A stretch of DNA of 27,540 bases from an uncultured Clostridia bacterium (GTDB taxonomy: Bacteria; Bacillota; Clostridia; UBA1381). The notes below the pieces were generated by a model, which was given only the letters and a program-made list of their open reading frames with translations, did not search any database and was not told where the DNA came from. The translations under genes were made by a program, and so were the position numbers. Positions 14,917-22,200 of this stretch are shown one piece after another (within the stretch, counting starts at the first letter, position 1; every line of letters begins with the position of its first letter). The stretch is from contig CAKSJF010000029.1 of the NCBI GenBank assembly GCA_934462945.1, forward strand, positions 1-27,540, read 5' to 3'.

Positions 14917-16557
14917 ATGAGTATTCTTCCCTTACTGAAAAGGATTTTAATTTATCATCGTCCCAGTGTGACCAAAACCGGATATATTCCGCAGGAGGAC
15001 AAGCATATCTCCTATGATGTCCGCAGGGAGCGAAGCATACAGACACCGCAGATCAGCTGTGATATTCAGTTTAATATGTTTTACATGACAAAGCGTTTTG
15101 ATTATCCGAAAAATAATGATGTTGTTTTGAGGAAAATTAAGTTAAAGGGTGATATCCGCGGATTCTTGATGTTTTACGACGGTATGTCGGACACGAATTC
15201 TGTCAATAACGGAATTATTAAGCCATTATTGGAGCTGCCGCTTTTTCAGGATGAGCCGGAGCAGCGGATAGAAAAGATTCCGTCCTTAATTGTTGAAAAA
15301 TTTGTGTCGCATTCGCAGGCGGCGATTTCGGATAATTTTGAGGAAATTATTGAGGAAATAAACTTTGGATCGTGCGGACTGTTTATTGATGGACTGGATA
15401 AGGGATTTATTCTGGATGTCCGGAGCTGGGGACACCGCGGAATTGACAAGCCTGGTAATGAACAATCCATATATGGACCGCAGGAGGCGTTTTCCGAAAT
15501 GCTCCGGAATAACTCCGCCTTGGTTCGGAAAATTTTAAAAACAGAGAAAATGATCTGTGAAAGCGTCAAGATCGGGAAAGTCAGTAAAACGCGCGGTGTG
15601 ATGATGTATATTTCCGATCTTGCCAATGAGCAGCTGGTGGAGGAGGTGCGCCGCCGCTTAAACGGAATCAGTATGGATTACTGTATTTCCAGTGAGGAGG
15701 TGGCAATGTTTTTGGAGGAAAACAGCTTTTCTCTTACAAATCAGATTTTAATGACCGAGCGTCCGGATCGGGTGGCGCGCGCCCTGTCTGAGGGACGGGT
15801 GGCTTTTTTACTAAACGGAAATCCGCATGTTCTGATTATGCCGACAAATGCGTTTGAACTGCTGCACGCTGCGTCGGACGATTACCTGCGTGTTCCCTAT
15901 GCTAATTTTATCATTGTGATCCGGTTGATTGCTGTGATCATCTCTGTGCTGCTGCCGGCTTTGTATTTGGCAATCACACTCTACCACAGAGAAATGATTC
16001 CAACCTTTTTAGCCTACGCGATCAGCGCTTCACGTGAAACAGTGCCGTTTCCAAGTATGGTGGAGCTGTTATTAATGGATATTTCCTTTGAAATGATCCG
16101 GGAGGCAGGAATTAAAATGCCAAATCCGATCGGATCAACGCTTGGCATTGTCGGCGGCTTGATTTTGGGGCAGGCGGCGGTCAGCGCAAAAATTGTCAGT
16201 CCGATTATGATTATTGTGATTGCACTGACCGGCTTAGGATCGTTTGCTACGCCGGAATATAGTCTTGGCTGGGGATATCGGATTTTAAGAATCGCATTTA
16301 TTATTTTAGCGTCCATCTTAGGTTTTTACGGGATTGCGATTGGCATTTTTTTTTATGCCGTATCTCTCGGAGCAAGAAGCAGCTTTGGCATCCCGTTCTT
16401 AGAGCCGCTGTTTCAGAAAAAGAAAAGCGAACGGGAAAATGCTATTTTTACCGCACCGGTCTGGAAACGGGAATACCGTCCGGATTATCTGGAGACGCAA
16501 AGAGAAATGCAGCAGCCGAAAATTAGCATGAAATGGCGGAAAAAAAGGAAAAAGTGA
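14917..16557 (+). CDS. GerA-family spore germinant receptor A subunit
   Basis: About 546 residues of the GerAA/SpoVAF family (PF03323 type). A long soluble N-terminal region (about 1-320) includes a DGMSD segment. It is followed by several membrane helices starting near residue 330, with the conserved ISASRETVPFP motif (about 370-380) and a basic C-terminal tail. In spores this subunit sits in the inner membrane with the B and C subunits and helps form the ion channel opened by germinants. The ATG at 14917 follows GGGTGA with only 4 nt spacing; the ATG at 14905 has no site. The gene is divergent from parA. A forespore sigma-G promoter is expected, but I could not identify one confidently. Confidence 0.9.
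   Translation: MSILPLLKRILIYHRPSVTKTGYIPQEDKHISYDVRRERSIQTPQISCDIQFNMFYMTKRFDYPKNNDVVLRKIKLKGDIRGFLMFYDGMSDTNSVNNGIIKPLLELPLFQDEPEQRIEKIPSLIVEKFVSHSQAAISDNFEEIIEEINFGSCGLFIDGLDKGFILDVRSWGHRGIDKPGNEQSIYGPQEAFSEMLRNNSALVRKILKTEKMICESVKIGKVSKTRGVMMYISDLANEQLVEEVRRRLNGISMDYCISSEEVAMFLEENSFSLTNQILMTERPDRVARALSEGRVAFLLNGNPHVLIMPTNAFELLHAASDDYLRVPYANFIIVIRLIAVIISVLLPALYLAITLYHREMIPTFLAYAISASRETVPFPSMVELLLMDISFEMIREAGIKMPNPIGSTLGIVGGLILGQAAVSAKIVSPIMIIVIALTGLGSFATPEYSLGWGYRILRIAFIILASILGFYGIAIGIFFYAVSLGARSSFGIPFLEPLFQKKKSERENAIFTAPVWKREYRPDYLETQREMQQPKISMKWRKKRKK
16026..16041. promoter_or_regulatory. parS site 3, inside the gerA-family gene
   Basis: CGCTTCACGTGAAACA matches the parS consensus at 14 of 16 bases, including the whole central TTCACGTGAAACA. 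It is made by the codons for the conserved SASRET segment of the receptor. B. subtilis also has parS sites inside genes, including spo0J itself. Confidence 0.72.
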
Positions 16558-16566
16558 GGCGGTTTG

Positions 16567-17646
16567 ATGGATAAGATTTTAAACAAACGGCAGATCCGAT
16601 CCATTCTCATTAATCTGATCTGTGTAAAGCTTTTATTTATGTATCCCAGAGGATTGACGCAAAATTCCGGAAGCGCTGCATGGATTCAGGTAATTTATGT
16701 GTCCCTGATTGCGCTGATTCTATTTTCTGTTTCTATGAAGCTTTATGAGAAAATAGGTTTAAAAAGTGTTCTTGCATTGGGAGAGGAGCTTGGAGGAAAA
16801 CCGCTGAAAATCATTGTGGGTGTGTTCAGCGCATGGATTTTTTCACTTTGTATTGCCACTACAGTGCGGAGCTTTCCGGAGGTTATTAAAATGGTGCTGC
16901 TTCCGGTGACTCCGATTGAAATTATTCTATTGGTGTTTGGGGCGGCGATTGTGATTGGAAGCCGGTGTGGTTTAGTGTCCCTGGCAAAAATTCATGAAAT
17001 CTTTCTGCCGGTAGCGGCAGTAATTGTGCTGCTTTTTCTGGGATTTTTATTGCCGGAAATTAATTTAGATTATATCTTTCCCATCCTCGGAACAGGAGTA
17101 AAAAATATTTTTTTAAGCGGAATTAACGCCTTGGATATTTTCGGAGATATTTTTGCGCTGAATTTTCTTTTTTCCTATTGCAAAAGCTTTGAGGATGCAA
17201 AAACGGCAGGGTATCAGGCAATTTTAGTGAGCAGCGCTTTTGCAGTTGTTTCCAGCTTTCTTTTTGCGGCGACATATGCTTATCCGGTTTCGGAAAATTT
17301 TCTGTTTCCGTTTTATCAAATGGCAAGACTCATTCAGATCGGAGAATTTTTTCAGAGGATGGAAGCATTTTTTGAATTTATGTGGTCGATCAGCATTCTC
17401 CTTTACAGCTCCTTTTATTTGTATCTGATCTGCAACATTCTACGGGAAACATTTTTCCTGCAATATCATGAGCCTCTCCTGATTCCGGTGCTTTCTATTA
17501 TTATGTCGGTTTCCTTTCTTGCCGGAGATATGCGGGAAATGCTTTCTAATTATAGCTGGGTCGGAGATGTGATCTATATGACGGCATTTTTTCTGCCGAT
17601 TCTTTTGGAGCTTTGTTATCTGAAAAAAAGGGGGGAATCGGATTGA
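16567..17646 (+). CDS. GerB-family spore germination permease (B subunit)
   Basis: About 359 residues of the GerAB family, which has the APC transporter fold and about ten transmembrane helices; hydrophobic segments run the whole length. In characterised receptors this subunit binds the amino-acid germinant. The opening LNKRQIRSILINLICVKLLFMYPR-like region fits the family's first helix. I placed the start at the ATG at 16567, with GAGGCGG upstream, rather than the TTG just before it. It starts 9 bp after the A subunit and its stop overlaps the C-subunit start by 4 nt. Confidence 0.9.
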   Translation: MDKILNKRQIRSILINLICVKLLFMYPRGLTQNSGSAAWIQVIYVSLIALILFSVSMKLYEKIGLKSVLALGEELGGKPLKIIVGVFSAWIFSLCIATTVRSFPEVIKMVLLPVTPIEIILLVFGAAIVIGSRCGLVSLAKIHEIFLPVAAVIVLLFLGFLLPEINLDYIFPILGTGVKNIFLSGINALDIFGDIFALNFLFSYCKSFEDAKTAGYQAILVSSAFAVVSSFLFAATYAYPVSENFLFPFYQMARLIQIGEFFQRMEAFFEFMWSISILLYSSFYLYLICNILRETFFLQYHEPLLIPVLSIIMSVSFLAGDMREMLSNYSWVGDVIYMTAFFLPILLELCYLKKRGESD

Positions 17647-18950
17647 AAGGCTATAGAATGCTTGGATGGGCGCTTGCCTGTTTTCTGCTTTGCGGCTGCT
17701 ATGATGCAGTAGAGCCAAATGAAATCGCGTATGTAGTTGCTATGGGGATTGATGAAACGGATCAGGATGGGATTTACGAATTTACCATTCAGTTTGCGAA
17801 AACAACGCAGATCAGCGGCGGTTCAAGCGAGGAGGGAGGCAAAGCAGGCAACGAGATCACAGATTTAATAGCGATCAAAGCCCCCACCATTTATTCCGGC
17901 ATCAATCTGGCAAATCACAGTGTAAGCAAGCGTTTTACGCTTGCACATACAAAGCTCTTTGTGATTTCGGAGGAAATTGCAAGAAAAGGCGTATTGGATT
18001 TGAGCGACGCAATCGGCAGAAATTCCGACATCCGACCGAATATCTATCTTGCTGTGTCGCACGGTAAGGCAAAGGATTATCTGGAGGCGGTGAAACCGGT
18101 GGCGGAGGTAAATCCGGTAAACTATTATCATTTAATCTTTGAATCGCAATATAGCGGATTTGTGCCAAAAAACATGATACAGGATTTTTATTGTCAGGTG
18201 AAGTCCGATTATAAAAGCTGTGTGCTGCCGATCACAGGGGTAAATCAGACAAATCTGGAAAAAAATAAAAATAATGAGGGACAGGATAACAAGGATCAGG
18301 AAAGCCAGAATACAGAATTAGACAGTAATGGGGACACTAAAACACCGTTGAATGAATCCGGCTTTGAATACCATTTGTATCAGTATGTTGCCGGGCAATC
18401 AGACATTGAAAAGAAGAATCCGAGCGAGGTCATGGGAATGGCAATCTTTAAGCGGGATAAAATGGTTGGTGTGATGTCGGAGATCGAGGGAGAGCTTTAT
18501 AATATTTTAACCGGGCAGTATCAAAATAACTATGTCACCTTTCATACCGGAGATCATTCTGATAAGCCGGTGACGGTGCAGATGTCCGAATCCAGAAATC
18601 CGGAGAAAAAAATAGAAATCACACCGGATCATCCAAAGGTGTCGGTCAAGGTGTTTTTAGAGGCGGAACTGGTTTCGGAATCGGTGCAGGATCCGATTGA
18701 CGGACGCGTGGACGAATTTGAGGAAACGGCAAAGGAAGAATTAAAGAACGCCATCACGCATTTTTTAGAAAAAACGGCGCAGGAATATCAGACCGACCCG
18801 GCAGGCTTCGGAGAAGCTGCCCGGCGCTGCTTTTTAACACAGCAGGAATATGAGGATTATGGATGGGGCGAAAAATATCCGCGTGCAGAATTTGACGTTT
18901 CGGTGGAATTTCAGCTGCAAAGAGTCGGATTTGTCGCTCTGGAGGGATAG
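17643..18950 (+). CDS. GerC-family germinant receptor lipoprotein (C subunit)
   Basis: About 435 residues of the Ger(x)C family. A lipoprotein signal peptide ends in LLCGC, with Cys19 as the probable lipidation site, followed by the family-typical N-terminal region with VVAMGID. The TTG at 17643 is the best start: GGGGGG lies 7-8 nt upstream and it overlaps the B-subunit stop as TTGA. ATG 17658 would remove the basic N-terminus of the signal. Between about residues 205 and 240 is an asparagine/glutamate-rich insert (18256-18362) not expected in the family core. The subunit would sit on the outer face of the spore inner membrane. Confidence 0.88.
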   Translation: MKGYRMLGWALACFLLCGCYDAVEPNEIAYVVAMGIDETDQDGIYEFTIQFAKTTQISGGSSEEGGKAGNEITDLIAIKAPTIYSGINLANHSVSKRFTLAHTKLFVISEEIARKGVLDLSDAIGRNSDIRPNIYLAVSHGKAKDYLEAVKPVAEVNPVNYYHLIFESQYSGFVPKNMIQDFYCQVKSDYKSCVLPITGVNQTNLEKNKNNEGQDNKDQESQNTELDSNGDTKTPLNESGFEYHLYQYVAGQSDIEKKNPSEVMGMAIFKRDKMVGVMSEIEGELYNILTGQYQNNYVTFHTGDHSDKPVTVQMSESRNPEKKIEITPDHPKVSVKVFLEAELVSESVQDPIDGRVDEFEETAKEELKNAITHFLEKTAQEYQTDPAGFGEAARRCFLTQQEYEDYGWGEKYPRAEFDVSVEFQLQRVGFVALEG

Positions 18951-18953
18951 CTT

Positions 18954-19121
18954 ATGTTTTATATTGTTTTAACCGGTGTGATTGTTACAATTGCCGGAAT
19001 CTATGCTGCGAGCTTTGGTTTGTGGCAGTTTCAGCAAAAAAATTATGCCGGCGGAATCGCAGTCTGGATTCTGTCGGCAGTATCGGTCGTATATGGATGG
19101 ATCGCCATGATCAAAATTTAA
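18954..19121 (+). CDS. 55-residue two-helix membrane protein, candidate germinant receptor D subunit
   Basis: A short gene just after the C subunit (3 bp gap) with a strong GGAGGG site 6 nt before its ATG. The product has two hydrophobic helices (about residues 4-24 and 32-53) joined by a short polar turn, QFQQKNYAGG. Several Bacillus germinant receptor operons are known to encode a small two-helix 'D' protein that tunes receptor activity, and the position and topology here fit that group. Assignment is by context and topology rather than a recognised motif. It is the last gene before the terminator at 19126. Confidence 0.78.
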   Translation: MFYIVLTGVIVTIAGIYAASFGLWQFQQKNYAGGIAVWILSAVSVVYGWIAMIKI

Positions 19122-19125
19122 GAAA

Positions 19126-19157
19126 GGCAGCCGGAATTTTTCCTGGCTGCCCTTTTT
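19126..19157. terminator. Bidirectional terminator between the ger operon and pnp
   Basis: GGCAGCC (19126-19132) pairs with GGCTGCC (19145-19151), with an inner GGAA/TTCC stem, then CTTTTT on the + strand. The - strand copy also ends in a short T-rich run. It starts 4 bp after the stop of the small membrane-protein gene and ends just before the pnp stop. Confidence 0.9.
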
Positions 19158-19159
19158 CA

Positions 19160-21247
19160 TTATTCTTCTTCTTTTATTGCATCCTTGTGAGAAAGACTGA
19201 TCTTTCCTGTTTTCGGATCAACCTCCATCACTTTCACGCGGAGAATCTCGCCAACGTTTGTGACATCCTCAACCTTTTCCACACGCTTATTTGCAAGCTT
19301 GGAAATGTGGCAAAGACCGTCTTTTCCCGGCAGAATCTCAACAAATGCGCCGAATGCGGTAATGGTTTTTACTAAACCGTCGTAAATTTCGCCAACCTCC
19401 GGCTCTTTCACAATCAGTTCAATTGCATTTTTCGCCGCATCGCCAGACTGCTGATCTACTGCGAAAATATGAATTGTACCGTCGTCGTCAATATCAATCT
19501 TTGCGCCGGTATCTGCAACAATCTTCTGAATCACCTTGCCGCCCTGACCGATTACCTCGCGGATCTTGTCCGGGTCAATATGCATGGTGCTTACCTTCGG
19601 AGCATACGGAGACAGATGGTCGCGTACTTCCGGAATTGCCTTTAAGAGGACTTCATCAATGATATAGCATCTTGCGTCACGTGTTTTTCTTAACGCTTCT
19701 TCAATTACCTCATACGGCAGACCGTCATTTTTAATATCCACCTGAATTGAGGTAATACCGATCTTTGTTCCGGCAACCTTAAAGTCCATCTCGCCGTAGA
19801 AATCCTCTAAGCCCTGGATGTCTACCATGGTGGTAAAGCCTTCATCGGTTGTGATCAGACCGCAGGAAATACCTGCAACCGGACGCTTAATCGGAACACC
19901 TGCTGCCATCAGCGCTAAGGTTGATCCGCAGACGCTGCCCTGTGAGGTAGAACCGTTCGAGCTTAATACTTCGGAAACGGTACGGATTGCATACGGAAAT
20001 TCTTCTTCAGACGGAAGAACCGGCACTAAGGAACGCTCTGCCAAAGCACCGTGACCGATTTCACGCCGTCCCGGACCTCTGGATGGCTTTGTTTCGCCGA
20101 CAGAATAGGACGGGAAATTGTAATGGTGCATATAACGCTTGGATTCCTCCTGGTCGATACCGTCCAGACGCTGCATTTCTGCTAACGGTGCTAAGGTTGC
20201 AACTGTTAATACCTGTGTCTGACCGCGTGTGAAAAGACCGCAGCCGTGTACTCTCGGAAGAAGATCTACTTCAGCTGATAACGGCCGGATTTCGTTTAAG
20301 CCTCTGCCGTCCACACGTCTGCCCTGATAGAGCCATGCGCGGACAATTTCTTTCTGCATTTTATAGAGAATTTCGCCGATTTCTTCCTGAATGGTCGGGT
20401 ACTTTTCTTCGAGTTTTTCAATTAATTCATCCGTTACAACACCCATGCGCTCATCGCGGATATTCTTATCGTCTGTATCTAACGCATACTGGATTTTTTC
20501 ATAGGCAATTGCCTTAATATCATCCCAAAGCTCCTGATTTACGGTGTGTGCCTCATAGGTGAACTTTTCTTTTCCGATTTCAGCCTTGATTCCCTCAATG
20601 AAATCGCAAAGCTCAATGATGGTTTTATGCGCAAACTTCAAGCCCTCCAGCATAACGTCCTCTTTGACTTCGTTTGCTGCTGCTTCGATCATAACGATCT
20701 TTTGCTTTGTTCCGGCAACGGTAACCAGCATTTCTGATTTTTCTCTCTGTGCAACGGTCGGATTGATGACATATTCTCCATCCACATATCCGAGCCATAC
20801 ACCGCCGATCGGACCGTTCCAGGGTACGTCTGAAATGGAAATTGCAATGGAAGTACCGATCATAGCAGCAACTTCGGGGGGGTTGTCCTGCTCTACAGAC
20901 AATACGGTAGCAACCACCGATACGTCATTTCTTAAATCGGACGGGAACAGCGGACGAATCGGACGGTCGATCACACGGCTTGTTAAAATCGCCTTTTCCG
21001 ACGGCTTTCCCTCACGCTTGATATAGCCGCCCGGAATCTTGCCGACGGCATACAGCTTTTCCTCATAGTCTACGCTGAGCGGAAAGAAATCCACTCCCTC
21101 ACGCGGTGTGCGCGATGCAGTCACATTTACCATTACAACGGTGTCGCCATAGCGAACCAGGCAGTGACCGTTTGCCAATGCCGCCATTTTGCCGGTTTCA
21201 ATCACCAGCGGACGGCCTGCTAAGGTTGTTTCAAAAGTTCTGAACAT
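19160..21247 (-). CDS. pnp: Polyribonucleotide nucleotidyltransferase (PNPase)
   Basis: A 695-residue PNPase with all expected domains: two RNase PH-like cores (about 1-215 and 310-540) joined by a helical domain, a KH domain with IGQGGKVIQKI (about 560-600) and an S1 domain with VKTITAFGAFVEILPGKDGL (about 625-680). It is a phosphorolytic 3'-5' exoribonuclease and component of RNA turnover. The start has AAAGGAGA 7-8 nt upstream. It follows rpsO by 178 bp; that gap contains a terminator-like hairpin and a second, long hairpin in the pnp leader, a layout resembling the E. coli rpsO-pnp locus. Confidence 0.97.
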   Translation of the reverse strand: MFRTFETTLAGRPLVIETGKMAALANGHCLVRYGDTVVMVNVTASRTPREGVDFFPLSVDYEEKLYAVGKIPGGYIKREGKPSEKAILTSRVIDRPIRPLFPSDLRNDVSVVATVLSVEQDNPPEVAAMIGTSIAISISDVPWNGPIGGVWLGYVDGEYVINPTVAQREKSEMLVTVAGTKQKIVMIEAAANEVKEDVMLEGLKFAHKTIIELCDFIEGIKAEIGKEKFTYEAHTVNQELWDDIKAIAYEKIQYALDTDDKNIRDERMGVVTDELIEKLEEKYPTIQEEIGEILYKMQKEIVRAWLYQGRRVDGRGLNEIRPLSAEVDLLPRVHGCGLFTRGQTQVLTVATLAPLAEMQRLDGIDQEESKRYMHHYNFPSYSVGETKPSRGPGRREIGHGALAERSLVPVLPSEEEFPYAIRTVSEVLSSNGSTSQGSVCGSTLALMAAGVPIKRPVAGISCGLITTDEGFTTMVDIQGLEDFYGEMDFKVAGTKIGITSIQVDIKNDGLPYEVIEEALRKTRDARCYIIDEVLLKAIPEVRDHLSPYAPKVSTMHIDPDKIREVIGQGGKVIQKIVADTGAKIDIDDDGTIHIFAVDQQSGDAAKNAIELIVKEPEVGEIYDGLVKTITAFGAFVEILPGKDGLCHISKLANKRVEKVEDVTNVGEILRVKVMEVDPKTGKISLSHKDAIKEEE

Positions 21248-21268
21248 TTTTTTGTCTCCTTTTCTTTT

Positions 21269-21359
21269 GGGGACAGCGTTTATTTTTTAGCAGATAGGCA
21301 CAACTGTTTTCAAATTCAAAACAATTCTGCTTATTTGCTAAAAATAAATTCACAGTCCC
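21269..21359 (-). promoter_or_regulatory. Long stem-loop in the pnp leader
   Basis: In the transcript running from rpsO to pnp, GGGAC (21359-21355) pairs with GTCCCC (21274-21269), then TTTATTTTTAGCA pairs with TGCTAAAAAATAAA apart from one extra base, followed by AAT/GCA-interrupted pairing to a short loop near 21315. The stem covers more than 40 nt per arm with scattered mismatches. It ends 21 nt before the pnp start and could be cut by RNase III, as in the E. coli pnp leader. Confidence 0.7.
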
Positions 21360-21376
21360 GTTTTTTAATATACATG

Positions 21377-21420
21377 AAAAGCAAGCGAAACTTCCCAAAT
21401 AGAAAGGCTCGCTTGCTTTT
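21377..21420. terminator. Hairpin after rpsO, terminator or attenuator
   Basis: Arms AAAAGCAAGCGA (21377-21388) and TCGCTTGCTTTT (21409-21420) pair perfectly over 12 bp around a 20-nt loop. On the - strand the stem is followed by only four T residues, then CATG, so readthrough into pnp is likely. Confidence 0.75.
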
Positions 21421-21425
21421 TTGCA

Positions 21426-21695
21426 CTACTTTCTAAGACCTAACTTTGCAACTAAAGCACGGTATCTTTCAATATCCTGTGACTTTAAGTAGTTAAGCAT
21501 ATTACGTCTTTTACCAACCATAATCAAAAGACCACGTCTTGAGTGATGATCCTTCTTATGAAGATTTAAGTGCTCATCATTCAGATGGTTGATTCTCTCG
21601 GTCAAAAGCGCGATCTGAACCTCCGGCGAACCGGTGTCTCCCTCATGGGTTGCATAGGTTGCAATAATCTCTTGCTTACGCTCTTTTGTCATCAT
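21426..21695 (-). CDS. rpsO: 30S ribosomal protein S15
   Basis: An 89-residue S15, the normal length, with the family segments GDTGSPEVQIALLTERI, LNLHKKDHHSRRGLL and the C-terminal KLGLRK. It binds the 16S central domain early in 30S assembly. I placed the start at the ATG at 21695, with AGGAGG 5 nt upstream; the next codon is also ATG (21692) and a GTG at 21701 overlaps the ribosome-binding site, so the exact first residue is uncertain. It lies between rpmE and pnp. The leader before it contains a hairpin that may be an S15 autoregulatory site. Confidence 0.96.
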   Translation of the reverse strand: MMTKERKQEIIATYATHEGDTGSPEVQIALLTERINHLNDEHLNLHKKDHHSRRGLLIMVGKRRNMLNYLKSQDIERYRALVAKLGLRK

Positions 21696-21724
21696 TTTCA
21701 CCTCCTATTTTCTAAACATCCCCG

Positions 21725-21764
21725 TATGCTGAGTGACCGTTGGTGATTCGGCAGACTAAGCATA
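21725..21764 (-). promoter_or_regulatory. Leader hairpin before rpsO, candidate S15 binding site
   Basis: In the rpsO leader, TATGCTTAGT (21764-21755) pairs with ACTCAGCATA (21734-21725), one mismatch in ten. An inner stem GCCG/CGGT with a G-U pair carries a 9-nt loop. S15 is known to recognise G-U/G-C pairs in its rRNA site and in several independent mRNA leaders, so this may be an autoregulatory structure; no Rfam model could be tested. Confidence 0.5.
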
Positions 21765-21790
21765 GGTTTTCACTTTTAAGCATTGCCAAA

Positions 21791-21991
21791 TTAGCCGCGG
21801 TTGAAACGCTTGTTGAACTTCTCAACACGTCCGCCGGTGTCTACCAGCTTCTGCTTACCGGTGTAAAACGGATGACATTTTGAGCAGATTTCCACCTGAA
21901 TATCTTCCTTTGTAGAACCGGTCTCGATAACCTCGCCGCAAGCACATCTAATGGTTGTTTGCTTATAGTCGGGATGAATTCCTTGTTTCAT
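21791..21991 (-). CDS. rpmE: 50S ribosomal protein L31 (zinc-binding form)
   Basis: A 66-residue L31 with four cysteines in CAC...CSKC arrangement (C16, C18, C37, C40), the zinc-containing form that bacteria replace with a cysteine-free paralogue under zinc starvation. Family segments HPFYTGKQKLVDTGGRVEKFNKRF are intact. It is the first gene of an rpmE-rpsO-pnp run, with AAGGAGGG upstream of the ATG and a strong promoter at 22041-22069. Confidence 0.96.
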   Translation of the reverse strand: MKQGIHPDYKQTTIRCACGEVIETGSTKEDIQVEICSKCHPFYTGKQKLVDTGGRVEKFNKRFNRG

Positions 21992-22040
21992 GTTGATTCC
22001 CTCCTTATAAGAAATATCAGTTCATATCGAACCAAAATAT

Positions 22041-22069
22041 ATTATATCACAAGTTTTTAGAAAATGCAA
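22041..22069 (-). promoter_or_regulatory. Sigma-A-type promoter of rpmE
   Basis: On the - strand, TTGCAT (22069-22064) and TATAAT (22046-22041) are 17 bp apart, with TGA before the -10 box (extended -10). The start codon lies about 50 bp downstream. Confidence 0.78.
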
Positions 22070-22165
22070 GTATTTTTTCAGAAGAAAATTTTTGTTTTGA
22101 AATTTTTGGGAAGATTTTATACATTTTAGGGAAGATACGGACTATCCAAACCGGAAAACATGTGA

Positions 22166-22171
22166 TACAAT
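22166..22171 (+). promoter_or_regulatory. Candidate -10 box of the glycosidase-transporter operon
   Basis: TACAAT preceded by TGTGA gives an extended -10 element 29 bp before the start codon at 22201. The -35 region is poor, so the promoter may need an activator or rely on the extended -10. Confidence 0.4.
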
Positions 22172-22200
22172 AAAACAAAAACGTGATAGGAGTGATTACG

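Noticed and set aside
20559..21026. 155-codon + strand frame opposite pnp
   Set aside because: It lies wholly antisense to the conserved PNPase catalytic domain and shows serine/threonine-rich shadow composition.
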